From positions 1-11,326 of the forward strand of contig DETX01000050.1 of assembly GCA_002362145.1 (NCBI GenBank): a DNA stretch of 11,326 nt, written 5' to 3'. A program made the position numbers and the translations under genes. Within the stretch, counting starts at the first letter, position 1, and the number at the start of each line of letters is the position of its first letter. This document shows positions 6,736 to 11,124 of this stretch, one piece after another. This stretch comes from Clostridiales bacterium UBA3277 (GTDB taxonomy: Bacteria > Bacillota > Clostridia > Oscillospirales > Oscillospiraceae). Below the pieces are notes generated by a model. The model was given only the letters and a program-made list of their open reading frames with translations. It was not told the origin of the DNA and did not search any database.

Positions 6736-7066
6736 CCGCTTGTCAAAAAAGCCTCGCAGAGTTTGCCGCCGCAGCGGCAAATCAAGTCGGATCATTTTTC
6801 GCCGCGACCTGTGCGTGGCGAAAAATTCCTCTCAGGCTGCGTGTGTGCGAGTTGCACGCCATAGGCACTGGGGCCCCCATAAAGCGAGTATGCGCTTTAT
6901 GGGGAGAGGAAGAGTCCAAACACTGTCGGAATTTTCCGCTTGCGGAAAATGGAGCGTTGTGTTTGGTACTCCGACGAAGTGCGCTAAGCAGACTGCACCC
7001 CCCTCCGGCGGAAAGCCCCGAAGGGGATTTTCGCCGATCTAATGGCAGCGGGGTAACCGCTGCCAT
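6711..7066. repeat. Hairpin-dense non-coding element bounded by identical 25-bp palindromes
   Basis: This gene-free stretch is packed with inverted repeats. Between identical end hairpins (6711-6735 and 7042-7066) lie: TTTGCCGC/GCGGCAAA (6762-6769/6774-6781); ATTTTTCGCC/GGCGAAAAAT (6794-6803/6817-6826); a weak GCGTG/CACGC (6839-6859); CCCCATAAAGCG/CGCTTTATGGGG (6875-6886/6893-6904, 12 bp); a nested pair of CCAAACAC/GTGTTTGG (6916-6923/6959-6966) around ATTTTCCGC/GCGGAAAAT (6931-6950); and an imperfect hairpin with CGGCG/CGCCG and CCCC/GGGG (7006-7036). No convincing reading frame, promoter or ribosome site is seen inside. The shape fits a dispersed structured repeat or a folded non-coding RNA; which of these is not resolved by the sequence alone. 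It separates the lipoprotein gene from the MBOAT gene. Confidence 0.75.
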
Positions 7067-7071
7067 TTTTT
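7041..7071 (+). repeat. 25-bp palindrome, copy 2, with T-run on plus strand
   Basis: Same 10-bp arms and GGTAA loop as copy 1, at 7042-7066, extended by one A-T pair (7041/7067) and followed by T6 (7066-7071) on the plus strand. It therefore looks like an intrinsic terminator for plus-strand transcription, opposite to every nearby gene; read on the minus strand it has no U-run. It begins 11 nt past the lipoprotein stop codon. Confidence 0.8.
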
Positions 7072-7082
7072 GTCTGCCAAGT

Positions 7083-7622
7083 TTACTGCAAGGTAAAGTC
7101 AGGGTCTGCCCCCACCGCTTTGGCAAAGGCATCCACATAGGACTGGGCGGTGAGCTCCGAGCCGCTGCTGACCATGGACAGCATCACAATGTCTCCGCTG
7201 CCCGCCAGCATCATATCATCCGCCTCCACGCAGATCCACTTTCTGGGGTCGATGCCGGACTGCATGGCCTGGGCAACGGCCTTGGCGTCCTTCCCCTGGG
7301 CCACCCGGACCAGCACCAGGGAATAGGCCATGGAGCCCATCATGGGCTCAAAGGCCAGGGCCTCCAAAATATCGTCGGCGTTATCCAGGCCTGTGTAGGA
7401 CTTGAGGGCCCACTTTCCTTCCTCGCTGGTGTCGTTCAGATCCAGGATGGTGGTTCCGGCGGCAAACTCCACGGGAACCTCCGTCGTCATCTTCTCCAGA
7501 ATCTCCTCCAGGGTCAGGTTGACCTTGGAAGCATCGGTGCTGCCGCCGTCGGTTTTTCCGCAGCCGGCAAACATGGCCGCCGCCATGGCGGCGCACAGCA
7601 ATATCGCAATCACTTTTTTCAT
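7083..7622 (-). CDS. Lipoprotein resembling DUF4358 family
   Basis: Protein of 179 residues, ATG 7622, AGGAG about 8 nt upstream. The N-terminus MKKVIAILLCAAMAAAMFAGC is a lipoprotein signal with lipobox FAGC and lipidated Cys21, so the mature protein sits on the outer face of the membrane. The mature part has an ILEKMTTEVPVEF helix, SYTGLDNADDILEALAFEP, YSLVLVRVAQGKDAKAVAQAM and a C-terminal VDAFAKAVGADP. This order resembles DUF4358 lipoproteins of Clostridia, from memory and not searched. The start overlaps the stop of the vanZ-like gene (ATGA), so translation is coupled and the gene belongs to the mntP operon. Its function is unknown. Confidence 0.8.
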   Translation of the reverse strand: MKKVIAILLCAAMAAAMFAGCGKTDGGSTDASKVNLTLEEILEKMTTEVPVEFAAGTTILDLNDTSEEGKWALKSYTGLDNADDILEALAFEPMMGSMAYSLVLVRVAQGKDAKAVAQAMQSGIDPRKWICVEADDMMLAGSGDIVMLSMVSSGSELTAQSYVDAFAKAVGADPDFTLQ

Positions 7623-8083
7623 GGTTCGTTCTCCTGTTGTTTCCTTCGTTTTTTCTTGGTAAAATAAATATGCCCCAGGGTCAGCAAAAGCATTCCCGTC
7701 AGCACCCCGGCGGTGTCGATGGCCACATCCCTGACGCCGGGTCCCCGGCCCGGGACAAAGCACTGGATGGTCTCATCCGCGCAGGCCGCCAGAACGCCCC
7801 AGTTAAGGGGCACATACTTTTTCCTGCCCAGCATTCCAAACCGCCAGGTCAGCAGCAATCCCAGCGCCGCGAATTCCGTAAAATGGGCCAGCTTGCGGGT
7901 AAGAAAGCTGCCCGTGTCCCCCTGGGGCCCTCCGGTGGAAAAAAAGCGGGACAGCAACTCCATCACCGCGTCGCTGATGGCCTGGGAGACATTCGCGGGA
8001 AGCAGGGAGTTTCCCCAGATGAAGATCAGGTTGCAGACAATCAGCACGGTGCACAGCCGCAGACGCTTGTCCGTTCGGATCAT
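7619..8083 (-). CDS. VanZ-like membrane protein
   Basis: Protein of 154 residues, ATG 8083. VanZ-like features are an N-terminal membrane helix (about 9-28), KLAHFTEFAALGLLLTW (64-80), CADETIQCFVPGRGPGVRDVAIDTAGVLTG (DE-x-x-Q-x-F-x-PGR and D-x-x-x-D-x-x-G pattern), a last membrane helix and a basic C-terminus (KKKRRKQQ). VanZ of Tn1546 gives low-level teicoplanin resistance; most chromosomal homologues have no assigned role, so a resistance function is not claimed. The gene overlaps both neighbours by the 4-nt ATGA arrangement, mntP upstream and the lipoprotein gene downstream, which points to one operon with coupled translation. Confidence 0.85.
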   Translation of the reverse strand: MIRTDKRLRLCTVLIVCNLIFIWGNSLLPANVSQAISDAVMELLSRFFSTGGPQGDTGSFLTRKLAHFTEFAALGLLLTWRFGMLGRKKYVPLNWGVLAACADETIQCFVPGRGPGVRDVAIDTAGVLTGMLLLTLGHIYFTKKKRRKQQENEP

Positions 8084-8646
8084 CCCAGCACCCCCAGGTG
8101 TTCCAGCAGAATTTTGATGCCCAGCACAATGAGAATGACGCCTCCGGTGATCTGGGCTTTTTTCTCAAACCGGCTGCCGAAAATGTTGCCAATCTGGACC
8201 CCGGCGGCGGACATTCCAAAGGTGAGAATGCCAATGAGGGCCACCGCCCGGACAATGTCCACATCCCCCGCCATAGCCAGGGAAATGCCCACAGCCAGGG
8301 CGTCAATGGAGGTGGCCACCGCCAGAATGAACATGGTCTTGACGCTCATGTCGCTGCCGCTGTCGCCTCCGTCCTCCTGGAAGGCTTCCTTGAGCATATT
8401 GATGCCAATGATGCCCAGCAGGAAAAACGCCACCCAATGGTCCACATTCCGGACGGCATCGGCAAACAGCGAGCCCAGAAAGAAGCCCAGAAGCGGCATC
8501 AGCGCCTGAAAGCCGCCAAACCAGAGGCCGCACAGGCAGCTCTCCTTCCAGGTGGCCTTCTTCATTGCCAGGCCCTTGCAGACGGACACGGCAAAGGCGT
8601 CCATGCTCAGTCCCAGCGCCAAAAAGATCAGTTCCCAGATTCCCAT
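8080..8646 (-). CDS. mntP: Manganese exporter MntP
   Basis: Protein of 188 residues, matching the MntP length, ATG 8646. It is a six-helix membrane protein that exports Mn(II). The two internal repeats each carry the conserved acidic motif: SMDAFAVSVCKG (Asp16) and ATSIDALAVGIS (Asp115); GxxxG-rich helices and FxxGFxQAxMPLLG-like residues are also present. The ribosome site GGAGGG lies 6-7 nt upstream and is held in a hairpin that ends the manganese riboswitch. The -35/-10 promoter at 8841-8869 drives it. The gene overlaps the vanZ-like gene by ATGA. Identity is supported independently by the protein and by the yybP-ykoY-type leader. Confidence 0.95.
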   Translation of the reverse strand: MGIWELIFLALGLSMDAFAVSVCKGLAMKKATWKESCLCGLWFGGFQALMPLLGFFLGSLFADAVRNVDHWVAFFLLGIIGINMLKEAFQEDGGDSGSDMSVKTMFILAVATSIDALAVGISLAMAGDVDIVRAVALIGILTFGMSAAGVQIGNIFGSRFEKKAQITGGVILIVLGIKILLEHLGVLG

Positions 8647-8649
8647 AAA

Positions 8650-8682
8650 AATCCCTCCGTGCATAAAATACCGGCACGGAGG
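8650..8682 (-). terminator. Expression-platform hairpin of mntP leader (terminator and ribosome-site sequestering)
   Basis: CCTCCGTGC (8654-8662 on the plus strand) pairs with GCACGGAGG (8674-8682), a perfect 9-bp stem with an 11-nt loop. In the minus-strand RNA the 3' arm is the mntP ribosome site (GGAGG) and the next bases are GAUUUUU, running into the AUG. It can therefore stop transcription and also block translation. Confidence 0.8.
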
Positions 8683-8834
8683 CGCAGAGAGACTCGTGTC
8701 GGCCGTCAAGTCTCGTCATTTCCTACGGGCTCAGGAATTCCTTCCATCCCATTCCCCGTATCAGGCCGAACCAGGGGTCGCCCCCAGTATGTTGACCCAG
8801 CCACGCCTTTCGCGCCGACTACTCCCTCTTCTCA
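8683..8834 (-). promoter_or_regulatory. yybP-ykoY manganese riboswitch aptamer upstream of mntP
   Basis: The leader transcribed from the 8841-8869 promoter contains GAGGGAGTAGTC (hallmark GGGAGUAG, plus-strand 8819-8826), then GTCAACATACT, GGCCTGATACGGG and ACGAGACTT, in the order and spacing of a Mn-sensing yybP-ykoY aptamer. CAAGTCTC (8707-8714) and GAGACTCG (8689-8696) can also pair and form a switching helix next to the 8654-8682 hairpin. In this riboswitch family Mn(II) binding turns expression on, which fits an exporter. Aptamer edges are approximate. Confidence 0.85.
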
Positions 8835-8840
8835 GCCCGG

Positions 8841-8869
8841 ATTATATCAGAATTCCCCCGGTTCGTCAA
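8841..8869 (-). promoter_or_regulatory. Strong sigma-A-type promoter for the mntP operon
   Basis: On the minus strand TTGACG (8864-8869), then exactly 17 nt, then a perfect TATAAT (8841-8846). Transcription should begin near 8834, giving a leader of about 190 nt. The -35 box lies in the centre of the palindrome 8852-8885. Confidence 0.93.
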
Positions 8870-8885
8870 GACGTTCCGGGGGAAT
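8852..8885. repeat. 34-bp palindrome over the mntP -35 box and next to the azlD stop
   Basis: ATTCCCCCGG (8852-8861) and CCGGGGGAAT (8876-8885) pair perfectly. Inside them TT/TT is unpaired, then CGTC/GACG (8864-8867/8870-8873) pairs around AA. The whole 34 bp is symmetric except for four T's. It starts 11 nt beyond the azlD stop codon. As RNA on the minus strand it would be a GC-rich hairpin without a U-run; as DNA it could be an operator. Confidence 0.75.
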
Positions 8886-8896
8886 ACACAGTTAAT

Positions 8897-9211
8897 TTAC
8901 AAATGGAGCAGATTCAACAGCGCCTCGGTGAGGAGCACCACCGCGCTGGAGCTGAGGGCCACCGTAATCAGGCTCTTTCCCCGGAAGGCCAAAAACACCG
9001 CCACAGCCAGCGCCGCCCCGCCGCTCAAAACCGAAGCCGTGCTGGTGAGAATGGCGGGAAAGGTCATCACCGTCAGGCAGCAGTAGGGAACGTAGTGCAA
9101 AAAGGAGCGCAGATACCGGCTGCGGATAGGTCTGCGGAAAATGGTCAGGGGCAGCACCCGGATGAGATAGGTGGTCAGGGCCATGGCGAAAATATAGGCA
9201 TAGATGCTCAT
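8897..9211 (-). CDS. azlD: AzlD-family branched-chain amino acid transport protein
   Basis: Protein of 104 residues, the usual AzlD length, ATG 9211. Three or four membrane helices are visible (about 4-22, 39-57, 63-78, 82-101) with the family pattern YLIRVLPLTIF and FLHYVPYCCLTVMTFPAIL. AzlD is the small partner of AzlC in an exporter of branched-chain amino acids (in Bacillus subtilis linked to 4-azaleucine resistance). The start overlaps the azlC stop by 4 nt (ATGA), so the two are coupled. Confidence 0.88.
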   Translation of the reverse strand: MSIYAYIFAMALTTYLIRVLPLTIFRRPIRSRYLRSFLHYVPYCCLTVMTFPAILTSTASVLSGGAALAVAVFLAFRGKSLITVALSSSAVVLLTEALLNLLHL

Positions 9212-9918
9212 ACGGACGCCTCTTCTTCGGCAATGGGAAACAGCCAGGCGCAGAGCCCTGCCGAAAGGACGGTGCAGATGACGATGGTCACCCCGGGGGA
9301 GATGGCTTTCAGCTGGGGAACCCAGCCGAATACACTGCTGCACGCCAGGGCCAGCAGCACCGACCACAGGATCTTCCGGTCGGTCTTGGCCGGGGGCACC
9401 ACAATGGCTACGAACATTCCGTAGAGCATCACGCCCAGGGCCGTCCGGATGGAAAGGGGCAGTATGGAGCCCGCCATGGCTCCTGTAAGGGTACCCAGGG
9501 TCCAGCCGACAATGGGCAGGACCCCCAACCCCAGCAGGAAGGGCACCGTCAGCGCCTCGTTTCTGGCCATGGCCAGGGCAAAAATCTCATCGGTGTTGAA
9601 AAAGGCGATGAGCAACCGGGGCAGCAGAGAGATCTTCTGCCCCATCCGCTGGCTCAGCGCCAGGCTCATCAGGGCATAGCGGCTGTTGATCACCAGCTGG
9701 GTCAGCACCATTTCCCACAGCGTGGCCCCGGCCACGATGAGGGTCAGCCCGGCAAACTGTCCGGCGCTGGTGAGGTTCGTCAGAGAAATGAGGGCAGCCT
9801 GGAGGGCGCCCACCCCCTGGGCCGCCGCCATGGCTCCAAAGCCGAAGCTCACGGAAAAATAGCCCAGGCCCACAGGCAGGCCCCGCTGGACGCCGTTTTG
9901 GAATTCGTTTCCGTTCAT
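9208..9918 (-). CDS. azlC: AzlC-family branched-chain amino acid permease
   Basis: Protein of 236 residues, ATG 9918 (MNGNEFQNGVQRGLPVGLGY). It is hydrophobic throughout. AzlC features are GLPVGLGYFSVSFGFGAMA, NLTSAGQFAGL, LVINSRYALMSLAL and FFNTDEIFALA (the conserved TDE). It acts with AzlD in the membrane to export leucine, isoleucine and valine or related compounds. The ribosome site is weak: the best match is AAAGGG about 12 nt upstream. The promoter candidate at 9949-9977 lies inside an inverted repeat. Substrate is by family only. Confidence 0.9.
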   Translation of the reverse strand: MNGNEFQNGVQRGLPVGLGYFSVSFGFGAMAAAQGVGALQAALISLTNLTSAGQFAGLTLIVAGATLWEMVLTQLVINSRYALMSLALSQRMGQKISLLPRLLIAFFNTDEIFALAMARNEALTVPFLLGLGVLPIVGWTLGTLTGAMAGSILPLSIRTALGVMLYGMFVAIVVPPAKTDRKILWSVLLALACSSVFGWVPQLKAISPGVTIVICTVLSAGLCAWLFPIAEEEASV

Positions 9919-9933
9919 CTTTCTATCGTTCCC

Positions 9934-9977
9934 TTTTGGTTTTGGTGTATCATAGCACGCCGAAACCAAAAATGCAA
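9934..9977 (-). promoter_or_regulatory. Probable azlCD promoter within an inverted repeat
   Basis: On the minus strand TTGCAT (9972-9977), 17 nt, TATGAT (9949-9954, 5 of 6). The -10 box lies in the 14-bp centre of an inverted repeat: TTTTGGTTTTGG (9934-9945) and CCGAAACCAAAA (9960-9971), 11 of 12 positions matching. The arm centres are about 26 bp apart. This could be an operator for a repressor. The -35 box is weak (3 of 6). Confidence 0.5.
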
Positions 9978-10337
9978 TCAGTTTTCTCTTTCCACGCCGC
10001 GATATTCCACCAGCTCCAGGACCTGCTGGCCCCTCTGGGTCAGCGCGAGGCTCCCCCGGAGAGGATAGGGATCGTAGGCAGGGCCGTAGCTCCCCTTCAT
10101 AGGCTTGTCATAGTCCAGGGAGATGAGCCCCTTCTTTTCCAGGCATTGCAAAAGCAGGCTTTCGTTTTCGCCCAACCCCTCCTCAAAGCAGTGGGGAATC
10201 TCCTCATCCGCCCGCCGGGCCACCGGCAGAAAAGGAATCTGCGAAAGCAGGTCCAGCAGCGCCAGCTCCGCCTCCGTCAGCACCAGATCCCGCCCGCAGC
10301 CGGAGCAGCCCGAACAGTTTCCGCCGCATCCCGTCAT
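9978..10337 (-). CDS. Small Cys-rich protein with winged-helix-like body (unrecognised family)
   Basis: Protein of 119 residues. ATG 10337 is chosen; AGGAGG lies 8 nt upstream, while the alternative GTG 9 nt further upstream overlaps that ribosome site. The N-terminus MTGCGGNCSGCSGCG places four cysteines at 4, 8, 11 and 14 (C-x3-C-x2-C-x2-C), a likely metal or Fe-S site, followed by LTEAELALLDLLSQIPFLPVARR. Other Cys residues are at 50 and 65. Later LLLQCLEKKGLISLDYD and LRGSLALTQRGQQVLELVEYRG look like the recognition helix and wing of a winged-helix fold (LTxxG). I do not recognise the family; it may be a metal- or redox-sensing regulator, or a FeoC-like accessory protein. It lies 231 nt downstream of the dtxR-type gene, on the same strand. 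Confidence 0.75.
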   Translation of the reverse strand: MTGCGGNCSGCSGCGRDLVLTEAELALLDLLSQIPFLPVARRADEEIPHCFEEGLGENESLLLQCLEKKGLISLDYDKPMKGSYGPAYDPYPLRGSLALTQRGQQVLELVEYRGVEREN

Positions 10338-10452
10338 TGTCCGCACCTCCTGAAAAATCCGGGGTGGTCAAAGCCGCCGCCGGAGCGCTTCCTTGGGGAA
10401 GCTCTGAAAAAAGTGGCAAGAGCAGATGGCGAGAGATTTTGTCACAAGCGAA

Positions 10453-10500
10453 AGTGTGGAAAACGTGGGAATACTGGATGTATTTCCCGTTTTTCACACT
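10453..10500. repeat. Imperfect 48-nt inverted repeat between dtxR-type gene and Cys-rich gene
   Basis: Left arm AGTGTG-G-AAAACG-T-GGG-AATAC (10453 onward) pairs with the right arm ending CACACT (10495-10500), with one mismatch, bulges and a short centre near TGGAT. It sits in the 222-nt gap, which holds no convincing reading frame. No U-run follows on either strand, so it is not a standard terminator. No clear promoter for the Cys-rich gene was found, so this may be a processing or regulatory element. Confidence 0.65.
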
Positions 10501-10568
10501 GCACGATTGGGGCAAAAGATCCACCAAAAACCGCAGTTCCCATTGAGCGGTATTGCCTTAGTCTTTCC

Positions 10569-10946
10569 TTACTTTTCCCGTTCATACCTTTCGATATGCC
10601 GTTTGATGGCCTGGAAGGAGGTGTCGCTGATGACGTGCTCCATTTTGCAGGCATCCTCCGCCGCCACGGTCTCCTCCACCCCCAGCTCCATCAGGACCTG
10701 GGTCAGAACCTGATGGCGCTCATAGATCATCTCGGCGATGGCCCGGCCCCGGTCCGTCAGGGTGAGGGAGCCATCCCTGTCCATCTCAATGAGGCCGTCT
10801 CTGCGCAGAATCCCCATGGCCCGGGAGACGCTGGGCTTGGAATACTGCAAATATTCGCCCACATCAATGGAGCGGACCACTGCCTTGCGCCGGGACAGAA
10901 CCAGAATAGCCTCCAAATACATTTCTCCGGATTCACGAATGGGCAT
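10569..10946 (-). CDS. DtxR-family metal-dependent transcriptional regulator (short form, no SH3 domain)
   Basis: Protein of 125 residues, ATG 10946 with GGAGGG 6 nt upstream. The N-terminal winged helix (VGEYLQYSKPSVSRAMGILRRDGLI, about 29-53) leads into the metal/dimer domain. Likely metal ligands by alignment to DtxR are Met9, His78, Cys100, Glu103 and His104 (EDACKMEHVIS), equivalent to Met10, His79, Cys102, Glu105 and His106. The MntR-type Asp8 and Glu99 are not present (Met9, Cys100), though Glu12 matches MntR Glu11. DtxR Glu83 is Thr82 and His98 is Ala96 here. Pattern suggests an iron-type primary site without the second site; Mn sensing is less likely. Likely role is repression of metal uptake genes, which are not in the window. 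It has its own promoter and a structured leader. Confidence 0.9.
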   Translation of the reverse strand: MPIRESGEMYLEAILVLSRRKAVVRSIDVGEYLQYSKPSVSRAMGILRRDGLIEMDRDGSLTLTDRGRAIAEMIYERHQVLTQVLMELGVEETVAAEDACKMEHVISDTSFQAIKRHIERYEREK

Positions 10947-10969
10947 GAAATTCCCTCCTCTGATACTAA

Positions 10970-11001
10970 AACCCAATAAAATCATTCAATTTTATTGGGT
11001 T
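10970..11001 (-). promoter_or_regulatory. AT-rich inverted repeat in dtxR leader (operator or attenuator)
   Basis: AACCCAATAAAAT (10970-10982) pairs perfectly with ATTTTATTGGGTT (10989-11001) around a 6-nt loop: 13 bp. On the minus strand it is followed by TTTTAG then, 10 nt later, the ribosome site. It could be an attenuator in RNA or a dyad operator in DNA; its sequence does not match known DtxR, IdeR or MntR boxes that I recall. Confidence 0.65.
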
Positions 11002-11024
11002 GGCAGCGTCTGGTGACGCTGCCA
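11001..11024. repeat. GGCAGCG-type hairpin in dtxR leader
   Basis: TGGCAGCGTC (11001-11010) pairs with GACGCTGCCA (11015-11024) around TGGT, 10 bp. The core GGCAGCG/CGCTGCC is shared with the palindromes at 6711-6735 and 7042-7066. It lies between the dtxR promoter and the AT-rich repeat. Confidence 0.75.
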
Positions 11025-11044
11025 TATCCATGATTTCTACAATT

Positions 11045-11073
11045 AGCATACCACACCGGCATTCCAAATTCAA
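11045..11073 (-). promoter_or_regulatory. Promoter of the dtxR-type gene
   Basis: On the minus strand TTGAAT (11068-11073), 17 nt, TATGCT (11045-11050) with an extended TGG before the -10 box. Transcription should start near 11038, giving a leader of about 90 nt that contains both hairpins. Confidence 0.6.
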
Positions 11074-11093
11074 GGGCGCGGTTTTTCGGTGGC

Positions 11094-11121
11094 AAAAAGC
11101 CTGCCGTGCGGCAGGCTTTTT
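11094..11121 (-). terminator. Intrinsic terminator after the UPF0210 gene
   Basis: AAAAAGCCTGCC (11094-11105) and GGCAGGCTTTTT (11110-11121) form a 12-bp stem with loop GTGC; A5/T5 at its base gives a U-run on either strand. It begins 3 nt beyond the stop codon of the minus-strand UPF0210 gene. Confidence 0.93.
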
Positions 11122-11124
11122 GAT

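Noticed and set aside
6741..6746. TTGACA on the minus strand as a -35 box for the MBOAT gene
   Set aside because: No acceptable -10 box occurs 16-18 nt downstream; the bases there belong to the GC-rich palindrome.
6711..7066. Possible CRISPR array
   Set aside because: Only two identical 25-bp units about 330 bp apart; the sequences between them are themselves palindromic and not regular spacers. No cas genes.
6843..7667. Plus-strand open frame from the hairpin element into the lipoprotein gene
   Set aside because: It runs antisense through a clear lipoprotein gene and through a non-coding hairpin region; no ribosome site.
7619..8083. Calling the VanZ-like gene a glycopeptide resistance gene
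   Set aside because: Only the family signature is seen; there are no vanA/vanH/vanX or van regulators here, and most VanZ-like proteins have no known resistance role.
8552..9424. Plus-strand open frame across mntP, the riboswitch and azlD
   Set aside because: Antisense to three better-supported features, with no recognisable motif.
10569..10946. Naming the DtxR-family gene mntR because a Mn exporter is nearby
   Set aside because: The ligand residues (Met9, Cys100) match the iron-type DtxR/IdeR pattern and not MntR Asp8/Glu99.
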